Positions 13,201-25,200 of a stretch of DNA of 64,000 nt are shown one piece after another. Position 1 is the first letter of the stretch, and every line of letters starts with the position of its first letter. Source of the stretch: Kryptolebias marmoratus (Eukaryota; Chordata; Actinopteri; Cyprinodontiformes; Rivulidae); NCBI RefSeq assembly GCF_001649575.2, contig NC_051430.1, forward strand, positions 19,481,611 to 19,545,610. The letters are read 5' to 3'. The position numbers and the translations under genes were made by a program. Under the pieces are notes generated by a model. That model was given only the letters and a program-made list of their open reading frames with translations. It had not been told where the DNA came from and ran no database searches.

Positions 13201-16200
13201 GAGTCCAAAGTGTCTGTTTCTGCTGAGTGGAGCTGTGCAGCTTTCTGCCCCCCCCCNGAACTTGGCTCTCTGTTTGTTTGTGAGGGTAGGGGTGGGAGGT
13301 GGTGGTGGGGGGGACAAATAGAAGGACAGGGAGACAGTTTGTGTGTGTGAGGAAGAGTGACAGCATTTATTCGGGGGCCTGTTTGAATGCTTTCAGCAGA
13401 GCTCCTCTGAATGGGAAGCCACTGCCTGTTGTGTTTGTACACAAAGGAGCTCTTTTGTTTTTCCAAGGAACAATTGAGCTTTTCACAGAAATCCAGAGAG
13501 CACGGACAATCTCACCGCTGCCTCGTAGGATGCTCTCTTTCACGCACAAACAGACACCCAGCTCCATGGTTATGCCTAAACCAGTGTCTGTCACCTTTGT
13601 CTTACACCAAAGTGGAACAGGAGACAATGTTTCTGCCTCTTTTGTTAAAAGTTTTTTTCATTAAAACCAACAGTGAAGTTGAAGGTTTTGGAAACTCTTC
13701 TCTAGTTAGTTTACTCAGAAACACAAACTAATTTGGCCAGCAGTAATTAAGGGTGCCAATCGACGCAAAAGCATTAAAGCAACCGTATTACTATCCTGTT
13801 AAAAATAACCTGTGTCTCATCTTACAGCTTTAAAACAAAACATGCAAATTATAGCCTGCATCAAAATGTGCAGCTTGATCTAGAACAGTGTGCAATGACC
13901 TTTGGGAGCGGCGCGTCGCACGATGACAAAATCTGCAAGAAAAGAAATGAATGGAGATCAGTGGAATTTTGGCACGAGGAGCCCCAGCCTACTCTGGAGC
14001 TCGGGAGCTCGGGCATACTTCACAGTAGGAACATTATTCAAAGTTCAAACGGGTCACAGAAAGCTGGACTTTATATGCCTGAACTGTTATTTTGATGTCT
14101 TTCATGGTTTTTACACAATCGCAGTTGAAGTTTTATGATTTTTCCACAGAATGTTCAACTCAGTTGATGATGTCAAACTCTCACCTTTTGAGCTGCCTAA
14201 GATTTTCCAATCTTTTCCAAACAAACTCTTCTCACTCCCACAACTCTTCTCAGTACATATCCAGGTTATGCATCAGAACATAGACATTATTTTGCCTTCT
14301 TTCACCTGGTGTGTCTCTCACTGCTGTAGGACTTGTTATTTTCTCTCAGATCTCCCAAGAATGATGAGAGTTCACAGCCGAGCTTCAAACGAATTCAGCT
14401 TTATTTTAGCTCAAAATATTCTCTTCAAAACAGGCAGTGAAGGGTGTGTTTGAACTTGTCGTATCTCCTACACAAAACACCAGAAACATGAAAAATGCAC
14501 AAGTGTGACCATCGGAGGCTTCGTCTGCTCACGGTTCAAAATTCAGATCAGACTTGTAGTTGCTGCACAGCGACTGTTTGTTTGAGGCTTACTTTTCAGT
14601 TTCTGTCTGCCTCTCAATAACTTGGCAGTCAGGGAGTGAGAGACACAAGTGTGTGGTTACCATGGTGACCATATAGAGCCACTGGCAGCAGCTTAAACAT
14701 TTTATCTCAGTGCTCTTACCACTTCATACATCAAATTGTAGGCATTTTTTTCTGAGATTATTACAAACTGATGTTGGACTTTTTGGACTGTTTATATTAT
14801 GCATTGAGTGCGTTTTTACCGTTATAATAGTGCATAATGACAATTACATATCTACCCGGGGTGTGATAATATTTTCAGTTCAATGATTACCCTGCCAGGT
14901 GTTGAGGTTAGGTTTCTGGCAGCCAAAACTCAATTTCCTGTCTGCGTTTGGCCTTTCGAGTCCCACGCACATTTTCAGCATTTTTACCAGCGGAGGATGT
15001 CGACACGGAGCGAGAGGAAAAGATGGTGGATGATTCTGCTTAATTTCTGCTCTAATTAGCCTCTCCTCCAGAGGCCTCGTGATGCTGCCATTACCTGGTC
15101 ACAAATAACAGTCACCAGAGGTAAATGGCTCCAGAGTGCCTCATTTACAGTTTTAATAGTGAGGCTAAATAGGATTTTGGCACCATTTTTGTTCCCCACT
15201 TGTCCTGGTTAGAGGCTGAAAATGGCTCCAGCTTGTCAGTAAAATCCACTTCACTTTAATTTTGTGTCTTTGCATGATGGAGAAAAATCACACGAGCATA
15301 AAGGGGCCGTAAAAATTCATCACAGAAAGCAGAACAAAAACTTTCTGCAGTGAGCAAGTGGTTCTAAACCATAAGTCACAACTAAAAATGACTCCGTGGA
15401 AAAGTTTTAAACCATCTTTTATTTCGCTCTGCTTTGCTTCCATGCAGCCAGACTTTCCTGTAATCTTAATGTGGGTTTGATCAATTATTCTCCAGAAAGT
15501 GTTCAAAGTTTTTTTCTGTTGTACTCTGGCTTCTCGTGATCATGGTTTTTGTGGTTCTTGTTTGCTGTTTTGTTTTATTCCTTTTGTTACTAAGTTCTTA
15601 TTACCGCCACTATGGAGGTTATGTTTCAGTAAAGTTGGTTTGTCTGTCTGTTTGCAAGATTACTTAAAAACTAACAAACAGATTTTGATGAAAATTTAAA
15701 AAATGTCACAAAAAAACAAGTGATTAAATTTTTTACAACCCTATGGTCTTAGTGGAGTTTTCCGCTCGCCGAACGCTTCTAGTTTTTTATGTTTTTTTGT
15801 TCTTATATTTATTTATTTATTAGATTTCTTGTGTTTATTTGTTTTGTTTCCTCTGAATCTTCCTGCATTCTCAGCCATTTTCCCTTTTCCTTTTGGTCAA
15901 TATCTGAAAGTTAAGCTATTTTTGTATTTTCTACGGTCAGTTAGCTGTGGCAGCCATCTTGAAAGGATTAGACTCTAAATTGTAATCGGTGGCAGATGTA
16001 CATCCAGTGATTATTTCCTGAGTGTGGTTCATGAGATATTTTGCTGACAGACTGAGTTGACTCCAAAAGTTAAAGCCAACATTTTAAACAAAATCCTGCA
16101 TGATCAGTTAGTGCTCAAGTTATGTGTTGGGCATCAGTTTCAGCTTCCACCACACCTTATTTTACCTCAGTATGTGTAAGACTGACTGAGCTGCAGACGA

Positions 16201-19200
16201 TTTTTGCTTCCTAGGGTTGATTAGCTTCAATTGGGTTGACTCCAAAGCTTAATGAGTTTGAGACGTACATCCAGTAAGTACTCTCTGAGAGTTTCATTAA
16301 AATCAGTTTAGTGGTTTATGAGATATTTTGCCAACAGACACACACACACAGAGACACGGGTAAAAACATCATCTCCCACCTTTTATGTTTTGGCAGTGGG
16401 CAGTAATTAGGGATGACCTAAGACTTTTGCACAGCATTGGATGTTTGAAAAGACTGACACAAACTGAGAAGTTTCAGTTCCTAAAGTGCATCCCAGTAAA
16501 AAGGGTCAAATCGTTGATTTTAGATCAAAGTCATTTTTGATGAAGGAGTCATGAAGAGAGTGTGGGTCAAATTGAATTTATGCGCTGATCATTTTCTGCA
16601 TCTGTTTGTTTTTTAAAGCCTGCTAAAAACAAAACAAACCCATGGCCAAATCATGAGTCTGTTTACTGAAAACATAAATCATATTAGAATAAGGCTTGCC
16701 AAGATGTTTTTTAGACCTGTAAAAAGTATTTGCACATAAAAAAACAAGACAGAGAGGTGGGGGGAAAAAAGCGATTTAGACGCGTTTGTGCAGAAGATGT
16801 CAGAAGCCAGAGGATAATGAGCTGAACCTTCAGACGGTGAAAACAATAACAGATGACTCCTGGTTAATTGGTTTAAGGAGGGCACATTACAGCTTCAAAT
16901 CAGGCAACCCAAGTGGAAACAAACAAAAGTGAGCAAACGCAAAGTAAACTCGGCGAATGAGTAAAAAAAAAAGCATGATGTCGGTGTGAGGTAATGTTGC
17001 TCTCTGTTTGCAGGAGAGTATATGAGTAAACATGGGAACTGCCATCTTTGTGACGCCACCTGTCTGCAGTGCACGGGTCCGGAGGCCGAGGACTGCACCA
17101 GCTGCCCAGAAATAAGGTGACGGGGAAGCATCTCCGCCTGGAGACCCAACAAACTCACAGTGTGCAGAGTTTGCCACCTCTAGTTCATTTTCAGACTGAT
17201 CTTAGACAGTACACTTGATTTTATGCTTCCATTTGATTTGTGGTAATATCCACTTTTGTCTGTGGTCCCTGTTAAAACTGAAATCTTCCCTGGAGTCCAG
17301 CAGGGCAGTGTCTGAGGTCAGTGGATGTTTTAGGACACACCTGCTTACACGACATCAGACAGTGAAGACTAAAAAACAGAGACATGGGAATGCTGAGCAC
17401 TAAATGACTTTGCTGAAATTTGCTAAATAAACTATAACTGAGTTGTTAAAGCTAAAAGAAGCAAAACGTTAGCTAAAACCTGAAAGAAGCAAAACATTAG
17501 CTAAAAAAGCCTTGCTAAATGCAGCAAAGGTCTATTTAAAAGTAAAGGTCAACAATAAGCTAACTCAAAGCTAAAAGCAGCAGAACAGTAGCTAAAAGCA
17601 TGAGGAGGAGTGGGCGGTTTTAAAGATATAAGATCTTTTCTGTTTGAAGAGCCTGTAAGCACAGTTGCTAAATATTTCTAAAACAAAAAAATCAAATTTG
17701 GCTGCTCAACTATTCTCCACAAACTAGGATAAATGGCTTAAGTCAGAAAGAAAAGCAACAAATCAGATTTCTTTTTTTCCAAATAGAACAGACTTGGAGG
17801 AAAAAAACAGCCATCAGTGCAGCACGTCACTAATCATTTAGGTACAGTAGCAGGCAGAAGCCAGATGTCACTGAAAGGCTCGAACCATATGCTGTCTTTG
17901 TTTGGAGTCGGTTGAAAGGCAGGCACTGTTCATAAATCTGACAACACAGCGACTGAACAGTGGTCACAGTTCCTGACAGCAGCTAAAGATGGAACCTCGA
18001 CAGTAACACGCTTCCTACAGTCAAACCCGATGATGGCAGCTTCAGGGCTGGGGGTGGAAAAGGATGCAGAAAATTTTCAGACAACTCTAAAGGAAATTAT
18101 TTCCAGAATCCCTAAAATTTCAGGCTGGGATGAACATTTAACTTTTCAGCAGGAAAATAACACAAAACCCACTGCCAGGAAAACAAAGGAATGGTTTCAG
18201 GGAAATACTGTTAAAGTTTGCGCTGATCCAGGAACAGTGTGGGTCTGAATCCAGCTCAGCATCTCTGGAGAAACCTGAAAATGGTGGAGTGCTGATGCTC
18301 CCCTGGCTGTGCCAAGAAGAATGAGCAAAGCTTCAGAGAAAAGGAAGGTGTACCAAGCTTATGGGATCCTTTCCAAGAAAACTTTAGGCTGCCAGCATTA
18401 CAAAATGAGTTCTGAAGACCGATCCAAAAGGCCCTTTTTTTTATTTTATCTTTTTAATCTTACAAAACACTTCATCCCTCTGCACCTTTGTGAGCTAATT
18501 AGTAAGTAAGAAAAAACAAACTGAATCCATGTTGAGACGAGCCTGGAAACCACACAAGTGCTGTGTTCCACTCCAACCGCAGATCAGAAAGTAAAATGGT
18601 TGGAACTGGTAGAAATCAGGGTGTAAATCCACAATAATACTGTATGTGTTTTGTTCGCAATAGCTGAGTCTTATTTAACATGTGTTATGGGACCGACTCC
18701 CACCTTTAGGCTGTTTGATGATGGACGCTGTGTTATCCACTGCCCAACCGGTCGCTATGCAGACGGAAAGCAATGCCAACCCTGTCATCCCACCTGCCAT
18801 GCCTGCACTGATGAAGGCGCGCAAAAATGCACCAGCTGTGATAAAGGTACGCCACCCCTTTACCCTCCAAACCAAAACAGTTTAATTTATAACAACAACA
18901 GAAAAAAAACTTACAGTAGTGGAAAAATTTGTTTTTTACCATTTTGTTAAAGAAAAAAAAAATCCACAAAGGTCAATGAAATTATATAGAAAAGTAATAA
19001 TGGGGGAAAGATGCAGTAAAAATCAACAAATTAAAATCAGTCGTTGCCTTTGAATTTTGGTTCAACAGAATTATTTTAAAAATGAAACTGGCCTTAAAAA
19101 ATGGTATACCCTCATGGAGTGAAAGGAGCTGCCCAGTGAAAAGCTCTCAGTCACAGGTCATGGGTCCTCTAACAGGATAATGACCCAAAAAACCCAACTA

Positions 19201-22200
19201 AAACATCCAAAAACAAATCAGAACAAAACATTGGACTGTTCTGAAGTGGCCTTCTGAGCCCTGATCTGAATCCTACTGAACATCTGTGGAAGGAGCTGAA
19301 ACCTGCAGCCTGGAGAAGGAACCGATCAAAACCAGAGACAGATGGAGCAGTTTGCTCATGAGGAGTGGGCCAACACACCTGTGGACAGGTGCAGAAGTCT
19401 CAGAGAGTTACAGAAATCACCTGACTGCAGAGAACGCCTCTAAAGGTTGCTAAACAAAAATATTGGTTAAGGGAACCATCCTTTTTGTCAAAGACAGTTT
19501 TATTTTTATTTGATTTTTTGAACCAAAATTCCAAATCAATGACTCCCTTAACTGATTGTAATTAAAAAAATATTCTTATTATTCCTTTGATGATTTTCAG
19601 GTTATTTCATTGACCTTTGACCTCTGTGGGATTTTCTTTCTTTGACAAATTTGCCCGTATCGGTACATATCTGCAAGTGTTTTGGGCTGTTGAAGAAAAC
19701 TGTATCTCTTTGAGGCTCATGACAAGTTGCACCAGTTTGTGTGGATAAATTTCTCCTTTTTCCTTGACAACTTGCCCGCCCAGTGTCTGAACTGACTCTG
19801 GTAGCTTTTCCCGGAGCCTCAGGGTTGTTCACTTAAAGATCCATTTAAAAGGTTCTGACAGCAGTCTAGTAAAGCTTGGCGCTTTTGGATCCAACTTTTA
19901 AGGCTCATTTGTGTCAGACACCAGCAACTAATCTTCAGAGGATAAACTGATGTAATTAGACTTCAATTTAACTGTAAATAGATGTTAAAATGGGGTATCA
20001 GCCATTTGCATTTTGCATCATAAAAATGGCTGAATATTTCCCATGACTTAAGTTTGGATAAATGATAAACTTTCTTTAAAAAATAAAAAACACTTTGATC
20101 TCAGGATTCTGTGCAGTCACACACACACACAAAAGCTCTTTATTCCTCATGTTAATATAAATATCAGACGTCATTAGCGGATCACAGCTGAAGAAATATT
20201 AGTCTGATGGTGGCGAGAACAAGAGTGTTTATCACCCCGTTACAGACAGTGTTTTGGCTGTCAGGAAGAGTGTATTTACACTGGGGAGGTACAGTTACAC
20301 ACCTACATACACACTCACTTAAAGATACCAGACTGCCAGGAAAGAATTAACACCAGATTTTCCCTTTAGGCACACAGACAAACCCCTTCACACACACAAA
20401 CCCACACAAGCACACACACACTTTCAATTAGCTGAAAAATTTGTCAGACTGTTTGCAAATGTGGTTTCATTTAATTGCAAGTCTGTCTAAAATGTTCAAT
20501 GAGACATAACAATAACAGCATGAATAGGCCTTTTATCTGTCTCTTCCCTTTTCTTTCTCAAAACAGCCTCTCTTATCTCAGTTTCTCTCTCACACACACA
20601 CTTACACGCTCACACAGTCAAACGCAGCAAACAGAAAGGCTACACACTCAGAAGGTGGTTTTTGATACTGACCTTTGATAGTAAAGCTATCAAAAAGAAA
20701 AGTAAAGGGGGAAGCATGACACTGAACCAAAAGGGATGAAACGACAAGAAAATACATGGTTAATCAAAAGTATGAATTTCAAACGTGTTTATCAAAAGTA
20801 TTGTATGAAGTTAAAGTCACTCACCTCAACAGAGGCACTTTTTTGCATGTATTCAGTCAAAATCACGTGAAGCTGTTGGACATTGATTTCTCCTTCATGA
20901 TTTTCCATTTTTTAAAAACCTTTTCAAGCATAAACTGTCGCACTATTCTGGTATGAAAGGAAACACAGTTATCAATCAAAAGCTGATATGTGCTTCCTTT
21001 AATGCTTGACCAGTGCAAACGAACATAAGCTAAGGAAAAGAAAAGAGAAAAGAAATCTAAAAAAAATAAATAAAGGAGAAATAAGTTTTTCAGCAGCAGT
21101 ATAGTATGTAATCAGTATTCAGCAGACGTACTCAGAAAGGTCTGGATTTAAGTAGTTAATTAGTTATCACAAAAGATCTGGTAATGTAATTATTTTTCTT
21201 TTTAATTGAGGAAACTTTGCATCTTTGTTTAGACCGTTTGAAAGTACTTTTTTTTAAATTTCTTGTTGGTGTTCCTGAATTCAGTTGAGTTGGAAAAAAA
21301 TATGTGAAAATGTGCAATCACGTCTTACATCACAAACACAGAGACGAAAAGTAAACAATTGTGTATCACATCACACATATCGAATCATTTAATCACATCA
21401 CATTACCTTGCATCATATCGTGTCATACTGTATCAAATCACATCACAGCACATCATACTGTATTGTTATAAAACGTATCTCAAATCGTTCCATATCATCA
21501 TAATGGATCGTATTTTATCATATCACAGCATATCATCATCTAATTTATCGTATGTCATATTGTATCAAATAATACATTATATCATAGCATATATTACATG
21601 GCATCATGTCGTAATAATTAGCATATTGCATCCCATTGAATTGTAACAAATACTATTGTATCATATAATCATATATATGACATTGGATCATGTTGTAAAA
21701 TATCATATTGTTCTGGAATGAATTGTGTTGTTTATCATATAGTATCATATTGTATCACAATGTATCTTCACATATATATAGTTTCTTATCACAAATCATT
21801 TCACATCAGATCATATCACATATATTGTATTGCATTTTATTGAATTGTTTCTATTACTGTGCAGATAAATAATTGTGCCAGACGTTCTCTGTAGCATTCA
21901 AAACCCCACAGTATTGATGTTTATATCTTCTGCTCTGAGTGTGGGGTTTGTGTCTGTCTGCATACCTGTGTGATTGATCAGCACTCCCTTTTTCACATCA
22001 AAGCCCTCCTCTCTCTTGTCTCTTGTCTCCACTCAGACAGGTTTGGTGTAACCAGGTACCTCTTTCAGAACGAGTGTCTGGACGTCTGTCCTGAGGGCTT
22101 CCACCAGTCTGCAAGGATGCGGTGTGAACCCTCCACGTATAATTTCACCGCTGTACGGCTTGAGCCTTCATGTGGTGACGTTTCAGATGCAGATTGTCTC

Positions 22201-25200
22201 TCCTGTGATGAGGGCTGCAAAAAATGTAAACAAAGTAAGTGTACTATCGGACCCTCTCTTTATCTCTATCTTTCTAACTAAACATTTAAAACCAAACCAT
22301 CTGCCTTCTAACTTCACAAACAGAAGCATGGTGTGTCATAACATAAGTACTACTCAACACTGACTTTAAGCCTCGAGGAGTGAGATGCATTTGTTGCAGT
22401 AAAATCATGAGGATTTGCTGAAATAAATTTGTTTGACAGGACAGTTGTGAGCTGCATTTACAAACGATGTTCCCATTGATTGTTGTTCCATTTTACACAT
22501 TGCTGAAGGCTCTTTATGTTACTAAAGGGGGAAAAAAAACATGAACCAACTGTACAGCTGCTTTCAGGAGTGAATTGCACACAGCAAAACAAGGTTTGTG
22601 GGTTTTATTCACACATTGTAAAAAAAGTTAGTTACCCACACAAAGCTCTTAGTAGAAACCACATAAAGACAAAAGCACGTCTTTCACTCAGAGACAATTA
22701 TCACATACTGTGGAAAGTTGTTATTGTGTAGTGAAGGAGTCTGAGGTGGAGACAGCCTGTTATTTTGTCATTAAGCATTCTGGCTGGAAAATCTTTCCTT
22801 AGTCTCACTCTCAGTGCAACCTTCCCGCCACCCAGCCACAACTCAGCACGCCGAACAAGTCAGTCAGCAGATGAGAGATTACAGATGACTGTCCCTGTCC
22901 TTTCAACGTGATGCTACAAGTTGAAGTTTGGAGAAAACAGTAAAGTATTTCAGGCTGACATCTGATCTGCGTGTGCCTGCTTACCTTTGAAGTTTGTGAG
23001 CTTAAATGTAGAGAGAAAAAAAAAGCAGGATTCTTGGCTGTTTTGGCGAGTTTTCCTTTTTTTTTTCCTTGGTGTTATTTAGGATCGGAATCTTAAACCT
23101 GAATTAGCACCTGGTAGGATTAGGACCACAGGCATGTTCTGAAATCATCATATTTGTATTTTATGGTTTAGATTAGTGTCAGTTTGTAAGAAGCTGCTGA
23201 AAAAGATCTGATCATTGACCTCACCAGCCTGACAGTCTGAGACAAAATGCAGACATCTGTTTTTCATCCCAATCAAATTATTTTATTATCTCTTTAAAGT
23301 CCAAGTTTCATGTCTGTCAATTCTCCAAACATCATACTTTTTTAAAATCATTGGCTTGAGGGTTTCAAATATTTGAGATATGAATTAGTCATGTTTCTTG
23401 CTGTGTGTGTAGTTTCAGGAATGGTGTTACTCAAGTCAGTAAAATTACCAAATGCTGTTTTTTTCTATGAAATTAGATCTTATCTCGGTCCTCCCTTCCT
23501 GGACATGTTTTTGTGTAACTTTTTCTTTTTCTGGACAGTGCTGTGGATGAGTCTCTTATCACTGTTTTTGCTTTAACAAACAAATCTTTGTCAAATTAAA
23601 GACAAAACGTGAAATGAAAGGCCTAGCCTTTCATGCAAGATCATTTTAGGATTAGAGATGACAGAATTATAACCATTTTGATCAAACCTTGTAAAAGTTT
23701 TCCATAATCTCATGCGATCTTGCAAAATCTTGGAATATGTGCTGAGGATCAGTCTCAGCCAAAACCACACTGAAATTATTTTAATCTCTGTAATGCTGGC
23801 TGAGTTACAGCCATGTTTTTGTGCTGGCTAAGGTCAGCTAGCTGTGGTGGCCATCTTAAATTGGGTTGACTCCAAAAGTTAATGAATTCTACATGTACAT
23901 GCAATGATTACTTTCTAAGAAGTATTTAAAGGACGGGAATCAGAAAGCTGTGGTCTTTACAGAAAACTAAACCTCAAAGCAGTTGGTCTCCTGTTTTGGA
24001 CCAGTGTGTGTCAGACAGCACTCTCCACCATCATTTAGGCACCAAATGAGGGAGTATGTTTAAGAAGACGCCCTCCAGCAGAGCTGCATGGGCTTGTAGA
24101 CAGAACGCCAAGTAGAAATGAAGCCAACATGTGCCTAACTCAGATGCATTACATTGGGTTTTTTTTTTTCCCATCTATTTGCTCCTCTTATCCATTCCTT
24201 TCCTTTGAAACAATAATGTTGATTCCATGTTTTTCTGTATTAGTAACACGGCTCTCCATGAGAGTTTATCTGGCCTCCACCGCAGCTCTGATTCATTCAT
24301 TCAACACAGCATTTGAGAGTTTCTTCATAAACACAGAGCTGGATGTCAGTTTAACCAACTGAAGTGATAATTTGAGGTGACGAGTTCACCCGCATCCATC
24401 TTCACGTTTAATGAATCTGAGTCACCTTCAAGTGCGATTATGGGCACGTGTATCCCCTAAATGCTGGCTTGACGTATGGCTTTTGATTTGATTGCATGTA
24501 CACAGAAAGATGTGTGCTGGCACGTTTCACAAGTCAATACTTCAGGATGTGCACGCCAGCTGAAATCCCCCCCACCCCCCAGTTAATATTTATGCGGGCG
24601 CTATTTTCTCTCTCATAGACACAGCCTGGAGGCATGATTTCCGGCTCTCTTCTCCTCTACCTCTGTCCCCCCCCCCCACCTTTCCTTTCTCCAGGTCTCT
24701 CCCTGTATGAGTAATTGCTTTCACAGGTTGTGGCTTGTTGACTGCATTGAAGTGCAAACCAGAGCAGTGTTAAGTTGTGGGTGCTGGAAGGGGACAGCAG
24801 GAGGAATGGGATGTGGGGGTCGATGGAGGGTTTTTCTTGAGAGGATTAATGTCCCGAGGGAAGGTCTGCAGAAGCGTCTCTTTAAACCATCTTTTACCTC
24901 CTCTCTCTGCCTGTCTGATCCTTTTTTTTTTCTCTCTCTCTTCTTCTTTTCTTCCCAAACTACTTTCCCCCCACTGTCCTTGGAGATTTTCTTTGACACT
25001 GTTGAACTCGGGGATGACAGTGTGGCTCCTCCACAGTTACTGGTTGAATGGTTTTGATTGACAGCAAAGATTAATTAGTTTGGGGGAAAATGAGCTCCTT
25101 TTTTTGCTGTGTGTACAAAAAATGACCTCAAATCTGTATGACCTATTAGTATCAACTGTGTTCTTTGAAGTTATGATAAAAAAAATAACAAAATCAAATT

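Larger units (their letters stand above)
11441..17013 (+). other. pcsk5 B-specific large intron, distal part
   Basis: Non-coding. Contains the unknown base in a C run (13257), repeat fragments at 15595 and 15905, and a short CTAAGACTTTTGCACAGC mariner-type end at about 16419. The stretch 14880-15120 is more GC-rich and free of repeats, a possible conserved non-coding element. Confidence 0.5.
18847..22036 (+). other. pcsk5 intron w7-w8
   Basis: 3.2 kb; holds the deleted Tc1/mariner element (18925), CA-rich tracts at 20110-20425 and the TATCA repeat. No exon seen. Confidence 0.6.

Noticed and set aside
12936..13731. Cluster of overlapping frames on both strands around the N base
   Set aside because: Low-complexity C/G/T tracts; none resembles a known protein and none has convincing splice sites.
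21359..21646. 95-codon frame rich in H, I, S and Y
   Set aside because: Produced by the degenerate TATCA repeat.
24707..25061. Overlapping plus-strand frames of 116 and 94 codons
   Set aside because: Intronic, no splice phase fit with pcsk5, no Cys-rich pattern; pyrimidine-rich simple sequence inflates the frame.
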